Positions 24,748 to 37,200 of a stretch of DNA of 64,000 nt are shown here, one piece after another (position 1 is the stretch's first letter; each line of letters starts with the position of its first letter). Both the position numbers and the translations under genes were made by a program. The DNA comes from Azolla caroliniana (taxonomy: Eukaryota > Polypodiophyta), in NCBI GenBank assembly GCA_043228905.1, contig JBHGNT010000004.1:23932001-23996000 (forward strand). Reading direction: 5' to 3'. Below the pieces are notes generated by a model, which was given only the letters and a program-made list of their open reading frames with translations, was not told where the DNA came from and searched no databases.

Positions 24748-24756
24748 TTCTTCTAT
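24702..24756. repeat. (TTC)n microsatellite upstream of NHX
   Basis: A TTC run about 85-140 bp before the NHX start codon, probably in the 5' leader or core promoter. Confidence 0.85.
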
Positions 24757-24839
24757 TGGAAGCTTTCATAGATGTAGACTCTAGAGCACAGAGTCCCCTC
24801 ATACATAGGTGAGCAAGAAAACCTTATCAAAGAACAGAA

Positions 24840-27800
24840 ATGGTTCCCAGTTTTCCAGCCCTTGTAAATGGCTCACAAGCGAGGGCTTCTCATTCTATCT
24901 CTGACCTCCTTGGTAACACCGATCAAAGCCTGGTCATCTCAATCACTCTTATGGTTAGCTTGCTCTGTTTGTGTATGATTATTGGTCATCTCCTTGAAGA
25001 GCACAAATGGATGAATGAATCCATAACCTCCCTCATCCTGGTATGCAATCTATCCTCGGTCGTTGAAAAGATTTCAAATGTATGTTAGGCAATGGATAAT
25101 TTACTCTCGATCTCATGGATATGAGTAGACTGTTGTGAATAATCACTGTTTCACTCTAATTACACATTTAATACTACTATACAGTAGCTAAAATTTCATA
25201 AATTTAGCATACATTCTAGTCTCTTTAGCTAATTTGTAGGAGTACTAGTTGATTTCCTCCTATGACCTTCAAATTTTATCCTCTGCAATTATACATGATG
25301 TAGATAAGATAATCACACTAAACAGAAGAAATAGAGAAGACAAGATAGGGGACACAACTGAACTCTCCCAGAAGGAAGCCGAGGTATGTGATTAAGATTG
25401 TAAAATTGATACATTGAGAGGAGAGAAAAAGATCTCAACTAGAGATGGGCTATAATTAGAAACAGAGGACTGAGAATGATTAATGTCTGAAGGAGAAGAG
25501 ATCTCTAATGTTCAAACAGATATGTGATGCTGATTGGTAGAGCTCGTATTTAAGTGGGTATGGCTTTTGATTATACAATTCTCTAGCATGGTTGTTTAGG
25601 TACCCATATTTAACGTTTAAATACGTATAGTACCTCATGATTTGTATAGTACATACTATACCTCAATGTTGTTCAGGCAAATATCATGTACATTTGTCCA
25701 TATACGATATTTAACGTACATTTGAAAAAATAGGTATAATACGTATTCATAAAAAAATATAAGTAAAACCCCAACAAAAAGAAAAAGAAAAAAAAAGATT
25801 TTAGTGAAAAAGAAGAACATATGAGACGACAACAAAGAAGAAGAAGAGAGAAAAGAAGACAGAAACCTGTCCTGACTTTGAGTGTGATAATCAGAGAAGA
25901 TAGAAGAAGAAGAAGAAGAAGGAGAGAGAAACCTATCCTGAATGTGATAATCGTAGATGATTCCTTAATCTATGAAGGCATAATCGTACATAATTACAAT
26001 TTGAAGTAAAACATTATGATACACACTTACACTAATTTATAGAATAAGTGAATGTCAACATCCATATTATTACAAGCATAATACGTAAATTTTGTGTTCA
26101 TCTAGCATAACATTCGTTCCTACGTTGGAAAATGAAATGCAAATGTTATTCAAACATTCTTGTGTTTTTTTCCCATTTTTTAAATAAAATTTTTTTTTCT
26201 TCCTTTTTTTTTAGGTTTATTTACCTCATAATAAATAGTAAATCCAAAAGTATGGAATTTATCATCCTTTGAGGGTGTTTACCATACTGAAATGATTGAA
26301 ACATTCGCGAATGCGAATGCATGTATGATACGTATGGTTCATACTATGATTACAAGTATTTTAGGATGTGAAATGTTTGAATGTCTTATATGCATTTTAG
26401 GATGCAGAACTATATTATGCATCAAGAATTTGAAAATTATTTACCTTTTTAAAAAATATCTATGTTTACACAATTTTGTGATGCATAACATATTTTATAA
26501 GTATTTAACATATTAAAAAACATTGTTAACGTATTTTTAAATTGGGAGGTACTATACGAGTATTAATATGTTATATACGTATGGTATCCGTACCGTATCT
26601 AACGTACCTAACAACCTTGTTCTCTAGAAGGATTTATCTAGTTTGGCTAATGAGGCACACCCAAATATTCATAAGGCAGACTTTTTAAAAAACGATTGGA
26701 AAGAATTTACGTGTCATGATGCTACAAGCACCCCACCCACACTTATCATCAGGGACACACACAAGCAACTGAGATTAGTTGAAGATGTGTGGGTAAAGTT
26801 GTAAATTGTATTGCATTGGGGAAGATGATGATGGCATTATCTGAAGAGACACAATATGTGAGAAAAAGTCTTCAACAATCTCACACTCCCCAACATAATC
26901 ATATTGTACTTCAATGTGCGTGGTGTGGGCATGAAGTATTGGATTCCATGCAATAGAAATAGAGCTGCAATTATCACAATGGAGAGTGGTGGATCTAGAT
27001 TGTAGACGCAATACAAAGAATGAAATGTCATTGTTATCATAGTTTCTGCTTTTGGCTGGTTTAGGGGGTGGGATTTATACTATTTTACATTGCTTATCTG
27101 ACCTCAAATCATTAATTTAACATTGCTATTCAAGCTAAAATATATGTTTTACCATAAGATTTAATTCCTTTGGATGTATTTTACTTAATGTTCTATCTAT
27201 TTTCATTCATGGAGTTTATATGTAAACCAGGGAATACTATTACCATTATATTTTGTCTGACCTTCGACAATGCATTGCATTGTAATATAGGTACGACATA
27301 GTCTCTTTAGCTGGTTTATTTACTCTTTGTTTCTTGTATAGGGCCTATGTACAAGTGTCTTTGTGTTGATTATAACCCAAGGTACCAATTCTCTACTCCT
27401 TCGGTTTGATGAGGAGTTATTCTTTATCTACCTGCTACCGCCCATCATCTTCAATGCAGGGTATTTTCCATTTAATATTTTCACTCCTTTGTTTGGTAAT
27501 TTTTGGTCCCACTTGGGTTGTGAATTGATAATGTGTAAACAAAGCTTGTACTGGATAATGTGTTAAGGTGACATACCTTTATCTATGCATATCCTTAGTA
27601 CTTACCATGACATATCGACGAGAGATTCACTAACAAGTTACAACATTAATTGCGTGTTAAGCACATACACTTCCATAGATCCAATATTATAACTCAATGT
27701 AGAACAGTATGTGGCTTACTTGACCTAAAATCTTGACCTTAGCACAAGTGGGCAAAACTGTATGATTCTACTCAATTCAAAGAATTAGAAGTTAAGAACA

Positions 27801-30800
27801 ATAGGCAGGTAGGCCAAAAAGAGAAAGATCGAGAACTGTGCTAATTTTACTACTCAAAATTCAAATGTATTTGCATAGGATGTCTTGTTACTTTGAGAAT
27901 GGCTCTGACAATGTCCATTCATCCCTCTAGAACGATACATATGCTTGTATGGAATGCCTGCCAGCTTCACTACCATCGACCCACTCTGATCCACAATGAG
28001 AATCTTCTAGTTTTCTCAACTGCCACTGAAACGGATCTGATTATTACAATCGATTGATTCTATCACTACAATCAACGACTTCTGTAGGCCTTTATCTGCC
28101 ACTCTGAAGCAAAGGTCCTCAAATCCAGAATTTGTCTCATTGTTGTCAGTTTTATCTGTTGAAATGTTAATTTATATCTCTTGTCAAGAAGTTTCTAAGG
28201 TTGCATTAAATTTACTGGGAATTTGGAAGGTTCTTAAATCCAAAGATTCTCATACAGGTTCCAGGTAAAGAAGAAACAGTTTTTTGCAAACTTTGTAGCG
28301 ATAGTGCTATTCGGAGTTATAGGGGTCTTCGTTTCTTTTGTAATTATTGGGGGAGGTATATAAACCCATGTTCTTAAACTCTATTAATGGGATTGTCATA
28401 TGATGACCTAGCATATGTTGTCACTTATCTCATTTCTCTTGATATCCATTATTTTTAGTGATCAACTTGACACGCTAAGATGGTATATATGAATTCCTTG
28501 CACAGGTTGTAGTCTGATGTTTCCACTTGTGGGTTTTGAGGGTTTGGAACTCCGAGATTATATGGGTGAGAAGAAAGTGTTGTATATTTGGCTAATTATC
28601 TTTACCATGTGTACCATAATCTCACTAATGTTGAATCATTGGTCACTTCTTTGTTTTTGCCTTTCATGGCAATAGCTCTTGGGGTAATATTCTCTGCTAC
28701 AGATTCAGTGTGCACTTTACAGGTAAAAAAACACCTTAACTATTCATTAACCTCATCAGCTTGTTTTGATTGCATTTGCAATTTGTAATAATGTTTTCTA
28801 CATTCAGGTTCTTCATCCAGATGAGACACCCCTGCTTTACAGTCTTGTATTTGGTGAAGGTGTTGTTAATGATGCAACATCTATTGTGCTATTTCGAGCT
28901 GTTGAAAGTATCGACTTGACACAGATTAATGTTTTTACTATCCTCCAAGTTCTGGGGGAGTTCATATATCTCTATTTTTCTAGCACAGTGATGGGAATTG
29001 TTGTAAGTAAATTTGCAGAGTGATGATTTTTTGTTACTTCATTCTTTCAAATTAAGGAAAATCGATGCTTTACTAAATAAGGAGGTTCTTTTATGCAGGT
29101 TGGACTTGCGAGTGCTTACATAATAAAAAAACTATATTTTGGAAGGTAATTGCTTTTGCCAAGTGGTTTGCATTTGCATGATATGGGAGGCAGATCATGT
29201 TCAATTCAAACTGTGGATGTGATTTTGGAACTCGGACAAATCATTATATTGTCATAGGATTAATGATTTTTACTTTAAATAGTTTTACAGTCATTTTATT
29301 TTCGTAGTTGCTCCATGTACTCAACAGGCATTCAACTGATCGGGAGATTGCAATAATGATCTTGATGGCCTACTTCTCCTACATGATTGCCGAGGTAAAT
29401 GTGCTATGATAAGTCAAAATATTCCCATTTCCAAAGATCTAGTCGATGGGTTTTTACATATAATGGCTATTAAGCATACCATTATTGCAGCTTCTTTACC
29501 TGAGTGGGATTCTTACGGTCTTTTTCTGTGGAATTTTTATGTCTCATTATACATGGCATAATGTGACTGAAAGCTCAAAGATAACAACAAGGTTGGTACC
29601 AACATAAATCCTTAACAGTCATTGTTTGATGAAACTGAGCCTAAAAATTTAAAGTATTTGTGATTTGCTTGGTGGCTACTACAGGCATACATTTGCAACT
29701 CTGTCGTTCATTGCTGAGACCTTCATATTTCTTTATGTTGGAATGGATGCTCTCGATAAAGACAAATGGAAAAGAACAGATATAAGGCAATGAATCGTTA
29801 TATGAATGAAAAACAATATGTATATTGAAAACATGTCTGGACACTGAGAATGTTTTATATCCAATGTAGTGCTGCCACATCGGCTGGTCTCTCTGCCATT
29901 CTGATGTTAACAACATTGCTGGGGAGAGCAGTTTTTGTTTTTCCACTATCTGCCTTGTCAAATCTATTAGGGAGAGGTTCACGTACGAAGATAAGTGGCC
30001 GTCACCAGGTAAATTTTGATCATATAGGGTTATCTCTATTTGGTGTACAAGTGCAATGAAAGCAGTTACCTTGAAACAATGAAAAATAGCAAGGAAAGTT
30101 AACCGTCAGAAACCAGAAGTTGCAAGGATGAAAGTAACCTACTGAGATAGATAGATAGCTAGATATCTTTTTAACATCCTCAGGAGATGAATTGTGATCA
30201 ATGGGGCAGGGCCTAGCCCATGGTAAGGGTGACCTTGTGTTCTCTCAATTTTATGACTTTGATGCTATGGTGTAAACCACCAAGACAATGATCAGAGAGA
30301 GAAAGCCCATATGGTTGTAGCTCAATTAGTAAGGTTGTCCAACAGAGACCAGTGCATTTCAACCTCTGCATTTTGCAGTGGCATCTAGTAAAGTAGTGCA
30401 TTATTGAGATTTTGAACACAGCTTAGTAAGAACTTGGGATACCACTAGGGTACAGCCCTGAATGACAAAGAAGAAGAAGAAAGAGAGCCATTTGAGCCAA
30501 ATGGCTGTCTCGACTTCTCGGAGGCTGTGAGGTCATTAGTTTGATACACTGATGTCACATGTAATTTAGGAAAAATGATATATGGCGTAACAAAGGCATG
30601 TAAAAGTAAGGATTTGAATCCATGACTTTATGTTAGATATACTGGTGTGGCATTTAGGATTTATGGGGTAACAAAGATGTGTGAGAGTAAGGATTTGAAC
30701 TCATGGCTTTGTGCTGATAACCTAATAGTTTACCATTATGGTAAGGATTATAATAGTTAATTATCTTGAAGAGAGAATGCTAATAAGAATGTTTACAGCT

Positions 30801-31585
30801 AATTATCTGGTGGGCTGGTCTCATGCGAGGGGCTGTGTCGATTGCTTTGGCATACAACAAGGTTTACTTCTCAAATAATTCCTTTTAATGGAAACACAAA
30901 CATGTTTTAATGGCAATTTTATTTGGGATGTTTGTTTGGCTTTTGCAGTTCTCAGCCATAAGCTCAGTCAATGCAGCGATGCTCACGAGCACTGTAATTG
31001 TTGTCCTGTTCAGTACAGTGGTAGGTTAGGACTCTGTATTTAGTGTGTTTGTGCCTATATGCATACACTTATATTAAGCCGTAGGTGATTTTCTTGTGTA
31101 TGATGTTCTATTTGTTCCAAAGACATGAATTATTGATCTATGATTGAATGTCTCATTTAACTTCCACATTCCTCCCTTTATGTATGAATATGAAAGGCTT
31201 CAAGATATTTTATTTCCTTCTAATTTTTGCTTTGTATTACTTTATGTAGGTCTTTGGACTTCTAACTAAACCCTTAGTGCAATGGATTCTTCCCCACCAT
31301 GTTAGAAGTGAACATTCTGACTCGATGAGTCCAAAGGACTCGTTTAGCTCTGACATTCAATCGCCTCTGCTCAGGCATGAAGACTCGGAGCCGGAGATTT
31401 CCATGAGAAGTAGTTTACAAAGGCTATTGAGAACTACGAGATCCTCTACGATTCACAACTTTTGGAGGAAGTTTGATGACTCTTATATGCGCCCGATGTT
31501 CGGAGGTAGGGGGTTTGTTCCACATCTGCCTCGTGTCGTGACGGTAGACACCTTAATTGAATCTCAAGTGATGGAGAGGTCTTGA
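24840..31585 (+). CDS. NHX: Vacuolar Na+(K+)/H+ antiporter, NHX1-type, 14 exons
   Basis: Exons: 24840-25040, 27342-27460, 28258-28355, 28506-28565, 28676-28722, 28808-29002, 29099-29145, 29328-29394, 29491-29591, 29685-29786, 29870-30008, 30799-30861, 30949-31020, 31250-31585. They sum to 1647 nt, 548 residues, with all phases consistent; the family is usually about 540. The protein exchanges cytosolic Na+ or K+ for vacuolar H+ at the tonoplast, serving salt tolerance, pH and turgor. Visible family marks: HLLEEHKWMNESIT (exon 1), the amiloride-site motif LFFIYLLPPI at 93-102, ATDSVCTLQ, GEGVVNDATS with the transport Asn-Asp at 196-197, HSTDREIAI, WHNVTESSKITT, WWAGLMRGAVS, and a C-terminal FDDSYMRPMFGGRGFVP typical of vacuolar isoforms. 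All introns are GT-AG except intron 10, which is GC-AG. Intron 1 (2.3 kb) and intron 11 (0.8 kb) hold repeats. Confidence 0.96.
26096..26350. repeat. Dispersed AT-rich repeat, copy C (in NHX intron 1)
   Basis: Begins GTTCATCTAGCATAACATTC and ends around ACGTATGGTTCATACTATG. It is co-linear with copy B at 22.8 kb, including the TTAGGTTTATTTACCTCATA block and the GAGGGTGTTTACCATA block. It lies within intron 1 with no effect on the reading frame. Confidence 0.75.
29787..29869 (+). other. GC-AG intron (NHX intron 10)
   Basis: Exon 10 ends ATAAG followed by GCAATG, and exon 11 begins after AATGTAG. Phase and family sequence (KWKRTDIS then AATSAG) demand this junction. The donor AG|GCAA agrees with the GC-AG class, and no GT donor lies at the needed phase. 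Confidence 0.85.
30314..30400 (+). repeat. SINE-like segment in NHX intron 11
   Basis: Contains GTAGCTCAATTAGTAAGGTT, very like a tRNA D-arm/A-box, followed by TGCATTTCAACCTCTGCATT. A diverged counterpart lies at about 32166-32250 (GTACCTCGGTTGCTAAGATT...GCATTCTGCA). Two diverged copies with a tRNA-like head suggest a short interspersed element. Confidence 0.45.
30560..30740. repeat. Duplicated LTR-start-like block in NHX intron 11
   Basis: Two tandem blocks of about 90 bp each contain GTAACAAAG...GTAAGGATTTGAA(C/T)... followed by CATG(A/G)CTTT. The GGATTTGAAC portion matches the antisense B-box block of the gypsy LTRs, so these may be old LTR-end or SINE fragments. Confidence 0.4.
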
Positions 31586-32385
31586 TGTTTCTTTGCTATG
31601 TACAGAAAGTCAATTCTTTCATTTGTTCAATTTCTTGGGTTCAGTTTTGAACTTACCCTAACCCCTAAACCTTTGGTATTCTATCAAGATTTGTTATTAT
31701 AAACCATATTGTTTTGTTCAGTTTGAACTCTGCGCTCAAAACTCAAAAACCATAACCAAAAACCCAAAACCAGCGTCCAACCCAAAACCTAGGTATTGTA
31801 TCAAATATTGTAATTGTGATACAGTACAATACCTATTCTAGAAATAGTCAATCATGCCTTTATGTTGAATATTCTGTTTTGTGGTTGGCCTTATGGCAAC
31901 TCTCCCTTAGAATTAATTCATTGTTCATTTGTTTGGCTTGATGAAGCCTTTTATGTATATTTCTTATCTAATTTGTTACAAATAAAAATACACTCTTTCG
32001 CCTCTAGGAGAAGGTAAAAAATCTCTCAAGGTATCCATTCCATGGAAGATCCTAGCAACCATTTCCTTAAAGAGGATGTGTGAGAGTGGATGAAAATTGG
32101 CTTTATGATGATTGATCTACATGGCAGTGATGGAATGTAGAGATTCAACACATGACCAGATGGATGTACCTCGGTTGCTAAGATTGTTCAGTGGGAACCA
32201 GAAGGTTGTGTGTCCAACTGCCTGCATTCTGCATTGAAATCTAATACATCAGAACAATTAACCAGATCAGAACCCAGGTTCATAGGTTAAAGAAAACATA
32301 ATGTAAACCTCAAGTTTTTTATTTTATTTAAAAACTATCATTATACACTAGAGTAATCACCGTTGTCATGTGTGCTACTCGAGCG
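31586..32385. other. NHX 3' flank, no gene recognised
   Basis: Holds the NHX 3' UTR and a second SINE-like segment at about 32166-32250. Otherwise AT-rich with no coding. Confidence 0.5.
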
Positions 32386-32885
32386 GGACCACAGGGGGTC
32401 TTGGACGAGGGAATCAGAAGGGGCTTGACCTTCAACCTTTTAGCTCGTCGACCTTACACTTGTTGACTCTTTCACTCGTTGACCTTTCACCTACTTGAGC
32501 GGGACCATGGGGATCTTGGACCAGGGAGTTAGAAGGGCTTGACCTTCGAGCTTTTAGCTCGTTGACCTTTCACTTGTTGACTCTTTCGCTCTTCGACTTT
32601 TCACTTTTGGTGACCTTTCACTCATCGACTTTTCAGCTTGTTGACTTTTCACTTGTCGACTTTTCAGTTTGTTGACTTTTCATTCTTGTCAACCTTTCAC
32701 TCGTCGACCTTTCTTTTGTTGACTTTTCAGCTTGTCGATTTTTGAACTCGACTTTTCACTTGTTGGCTCTTCAGCTCATCGACCTTTCACTTGTCGATTT
32801 TTCACTCATGTCAGCCTTTCACTTGTTGACTTTTCAACTCGCCGACTTTTCACTCTTGTCAACCTTTCTCTTGCCAATTGAAGGA
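32386..32885. repeat. Degenerate minisatellite rich in TTGAC (W-box core)
   Basis: About 0.5 kb of irregular units resembling GTTGACTTTTCACTTGTCGA, preceded by two longer blocks with GAGCGGGACCA...GGGGCTTGACCTTC. I count about ten TTGAC(C/T) words on this strand, the core bound by WRKY factors. No open reading frame of note. Confidence 0.8.
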
Positions 32886-33884
32886 TTTGATATGAACATC
32901 GACGCGCTAAGCGTGTCGGCTCAATGAAAGACTAGCACAAGTACGAGATGAGATCAACTCATGACAAACGATTAAGCACTAGATCAAGCACACAAGTTGT
33001 ACAAGAACTACAAAGAGATTACACCGGGGAGTCCCTTAACATATATTAGGGCTTACTTGTTACAAAATATGATAACAACAATGAAATGGAATACAACGGA
33101 GGTAACCTTGAGCTAATCTCTAACGTAAGTGGGAGAAAGAAGAGAGAGGGAAAGAAAGAAAACTCTAGTGAGTGCGAGTTTAGAGAGTTGTTGAGACCAT
33201 GGCTACGTTGCCTTGAATCGGAGTAGCTCTCGTGCCACTATATCCTCCCCTTCCAACCACTGGTACGCTTGTCGACCCTTCTGCTTTCCTTCACTTGATT
33301 GCTGACACTCTAACCCCCAAAGAGTCTAAATGGAGATGCCCCCGAAGAAGAAGAAAAAAGAATTTGCCTTAAGCACCCAAAACCCAAAACACCAAAAGAG
33401 CTTTTAACCTCTCCAAAACGCCCAACAACCCTCCAAAAAAAATGACAAACCCCTAAACTGAACTCCCCCTTCACCTTTTATAGGAGAAAGCTTCCTCATT
33501 TTCATTAAATGCATTTATTCCTCCCCCCTTTCAAAAAAGAGGAACGGAATAAAGCCTCCTTAATCCACGTTGCATCGTCAAAGATTCAAAATCTACACCC
33601 ATAGTACTTAGCGAAAATCATATAATTATTCACATAACTATATGTGCATAGTCTGTCCCCCTTTTTCTCTTCACATGTTGCACATTCTCTCTCTTACTTT
33701 TTCTCCAGCTCACACTCCCTTCTTTTGCCCTCATTCACCTGCGTTTCTTATTGTCAGCACGCCACATCACGACACCGCAAATGCAACTCGATCATATCCT
33801 TGCAAGTTGTTATTGGAGGCATGTGCCAATATTGGAGAAATTCATAGCCTACGATTTTTGCCCTACAACTTGATGAATACATCT
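32886..33884. other. Intergenic, no gene recognised
   Basis: Moderately AT-rich sequence. Short frames only; ends at the copia target site. Confidence 0.45.
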
Positions 33885-34275
33885 TGTTGAGAGACAAGCT
33901 CAACATTTGTGCGTAATCCGATGTGTAAAACCGGTACGCAGACCGGTGTGTAGGAAGGCCGTATCGGTGCGTAGACCGAAAGGCCGTTAGAAAGATATTC
34001 CTCGTAAGGAATAGTTTTGGGAGTAAGAGTCGAGGCTCATTTATAAGCAGTCAAGTACTGTCAGTACTTGTGTCAGCCCATTGTCAGGGCTTGTATAAAA
34101 GTGCTCATTGAGCACATCCTATGTACAGATTGAGTATTATCGTTTTGAATTAAGCTCTTGTGCTTACTCTCTCTCTGTCTCTCCCGTGCATACTGTGCAA
34201 ACCTAAGCTTTCCATTAAACCTGCGTTTTCTGTTGTTCTGATTTCCTATATTGCTTCCGCACACCATTCTTTTCA
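33885..34275 (+). repeat. 5' LTR of copia element 1
   Basis: 391 bp, TG...CA ends, with TATAAAA at about 34094 as the likely core promoter and a CT-rich segment downstream. It matches the two halves of the 3' LTR with few changes. Confidence 0.95.
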
Positions 34276-34287
34276 TGGTATTAGAGC
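34276..34287 (+). other. Primer-binding site (initiator tRNA-Met) of copia element 1
   Basis: TGGTATTAGAGC directly abuts the LTR. It differs by one base (C to T) from the canonical plant primer site TGGTATCAGAGC. Confidence 0.9.
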
Positions 34288-37200
34288 GCGAGGGTTGAGA
34301 ACCTCTGCAACCGACTTTGCGTGAAGAAAAAAAAAACCAACGAAGAAGAACAAGAAAACCGATGGAAAGAGGTATGGCTAGCTCGCTTCCAACGGAGAAG
34401 CTCGACAGAACCAACTACGCATCTTGGTCCTACAAGATGCACCAGTACCTGCTCGGATACGGTTATTGGAGCTATGTCAATGGAGCAAATGACACAGCAC
34501 CCGATTCGACACACAAAGACTTCCCGGTGTGGGAACAATCGGCGAGCAGAGTGCTATACTGTTTCGCGTCTTGTGTGGGTGAACAACTATTAAGCTACGT
34601 TCGGGATGCAAAAACGCCGAAGGGTGCATGGGAAAATCTGAAGAAGATCTTCGCCGCAAGCACCACAACCAGGAAGCTTCAGCTTCGACAGGAGTTGAGT
34701 AACCTACGAGAACGCGATTTGTTGGTGGCTGACTATACCTCGAGGATTAAGAACATATGCGACTCCTTAGCTTCCATCGATGTGAACATCGAGGAAAGCG
34801 AGATGGTCCAAGTCTGTCTCGGGGGTTTGGCGTTGAAGTTCGGGGCGTTCCGAATTGCTGTGTGTACCCGGGAGAATACGCCGTCCTTTTTTGACTTACA
34901 GTCGATGCTCATGGTAGAGGAGAACCACGCGGGTGCGTCAACAAGCATGCACACCGACAACAAGATGTTGTACACGGAGGGAGATAGGCCCCATGGTCGT
35001 GGCGAACGAGGCGGCCGGCGGGATCAAGGAAGAAGGCACCGAAGTGATGCCGACAACAATTCCAGACCTTCCGGAAACAGGGGGAGTTGAGGCGACGAGA
35101 ACCGGCAAGGGAAATCTGTTGTGGAATGCTGGTACTGTGGCAAGAAAGGCCACAAGGAGAGCGAGTGCTGGAAAAAACGCGCTGATTCGGAGAGAACTGG
35201 GTCCGTAACATGCTCCGGACAGACCGAGAGAGGAAATCGACAACGATCACACTACGCCGAAGGATTCGGAGAACCCGGAAAAGGGTTGGTCTTCGTGACG
35301 AGATACGAAGCAAACTCAATGAAGCAGACCACCCCGAAATTGGACGAGGTGTGGTACGTTGACTCCGGCACGTCAAATCACATTACGAGCCATAAGGAGT
35401 GGTTCTCGTACCTAGAAAAACTGATGCAACCGGGAGTAGTCGCAACCAGAGACGACACTCCGCATCCGATCGTGAATGTCGGAGAAGTTCCCCTAAGACA
35501 TGTCGGGCAGAAAGGGAAACTCATGAACGTGCCACACGTTCCGACAATAACGAAGAACTTGGTGTCGGTCGGATAGATCGTCGACCAAGGGATGGAGGTC
35601 CAGTTTACTCACCTCAGGTGCTTCATTGAGGAAGAAGACCGTATTATTGCGCAAGGGCGCAGAGATGGGAGGATGTTTATCCTTGACTCTACTGACGGTG
35701 GCACCGCAATGTTCGCGAAGGGACAAAAAGTCGAGTCGGACATCGACTTATGGCACAAGCGGATAGGCCACGTCAACTACCAACAGCTTCAAGACCTGCA
35801 ATCGAAACAAGTGGTGTTTGGATTGCCGAAATTTAGTGGCCGGAAGGCACAAATTTGTGAAGCCTGCCAGCTTGGGAAGCAACACCGACTTCCTTTCCCC
35901 AATGAGCGTAACCGGAGCTGGAACAAGCTCGACTTGATACACTCTGATGTGTGGGGGCCGACACAAAATGTTAGTCTTGGTGGGAGCCGATATTTTGTAT
36001 CCTTCATCGACGACTACACGCGGCACACGTGGATCTACCTCATTGATAGGAAAAGCGAAGTCTTCGACTGTTTCCGGGACCTCAAAGGGTTCGTGGAAAC
36101 GGAAACAGGAAGAAGGATCAAGTGCCTGCGGTCAGATGGCGGAAAAGAATACTTTTCCGGTCAGTTCACCTGCTTATCTACAACAAATGGGAATTCGGCA
36201 CGAATTCAGTTGTAGATACCGCCAGAGCAAAACAGCGTGGCCGAGAGAAAAAATCGGTCGGTTGTGGAAGCGGCACGGGAAATGCTGGAGGAGAAGAGCT
36301 TGCCCAAGTTCTACTGGGTTGAGGCGGTAAGGACCGCGGTATACATCCAGAACCGGATCGGAGAAAAAGTGTCGGCGCATGAGCTTTACTTCGGAACGAA
36401 GCCGAACTTGCGACACCTACGAGTTTTCGGTAGCATTGCGTATGTGCATATGCCGAAGGAGAAAAGGAGGAAGTTGGACGCAAAAGCTGAGAAGTGTATC
36501 TTGGTCGGCTATTTGGACAAGCAGAAGGGTTATAAGTGCTATAACCCGTGTACCAAACAAGCGCGCGTGAGCCGCAACGTTGTGTTTGATGAGTCCGCGT
36601 CCTGGTACTTGCCTCCGACTCCGGACCTCACCTCCAATCTGAGTTCTGACAATGAGGACAGCGAGGCCAAGGTGCCTTCGGCTCAGCCTGAAACCGGGAC
36701 CCCCGAAGCGAGTCCGATTTCGTTTCGGTTAAGTGGACCGAATGGACGACTGAGTCGGTACGACCAGTCCGATGAAGAGCCGGGGAGTAGTGAAGACTCG
36801 GTCGTGCATTCCCCGCATAGGAAGCCGAGGAGATGGCTTACGCGCAAAGAGAAAGGGAAGAAGAAGATGTCGGATTCCAGCACGGATAGGAACGAATCAG
36901 ACCGATGCAAGTTCGACTCCGAGGGAAGCGGCGACGGGCCTTTAGGAGCGAAGTCCGCGTCGGCCGAGAAGACCTTGACATCGGCTAATGACCGATTACG
37001 CCGATCTACCCGCCAAAAGAACCCAGTTGTGCGGTTCGGATACAACGAGTACATGGCGCATCATTATGCCTACATAACCCGAGTAGTGGAAGTGCGTGAG
37101 CCGGAGAGCTACGCAGAAGCGGCGAAGGACGCGAATTGGCGCGCTGCGATGGAGGAAGAGATGCACGCATTAGCGGAAAACAGGACCTGGGACCTGGTTG

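Noticed and set aside
36190-36210. GAATTCGGCACGA, which resembles an EcoRI cDNA-library adapter
   Set aside because: It encodes GIRHEF, the expected integrase text of a copia element at this point, so it is natural sequence and not vector contamination.
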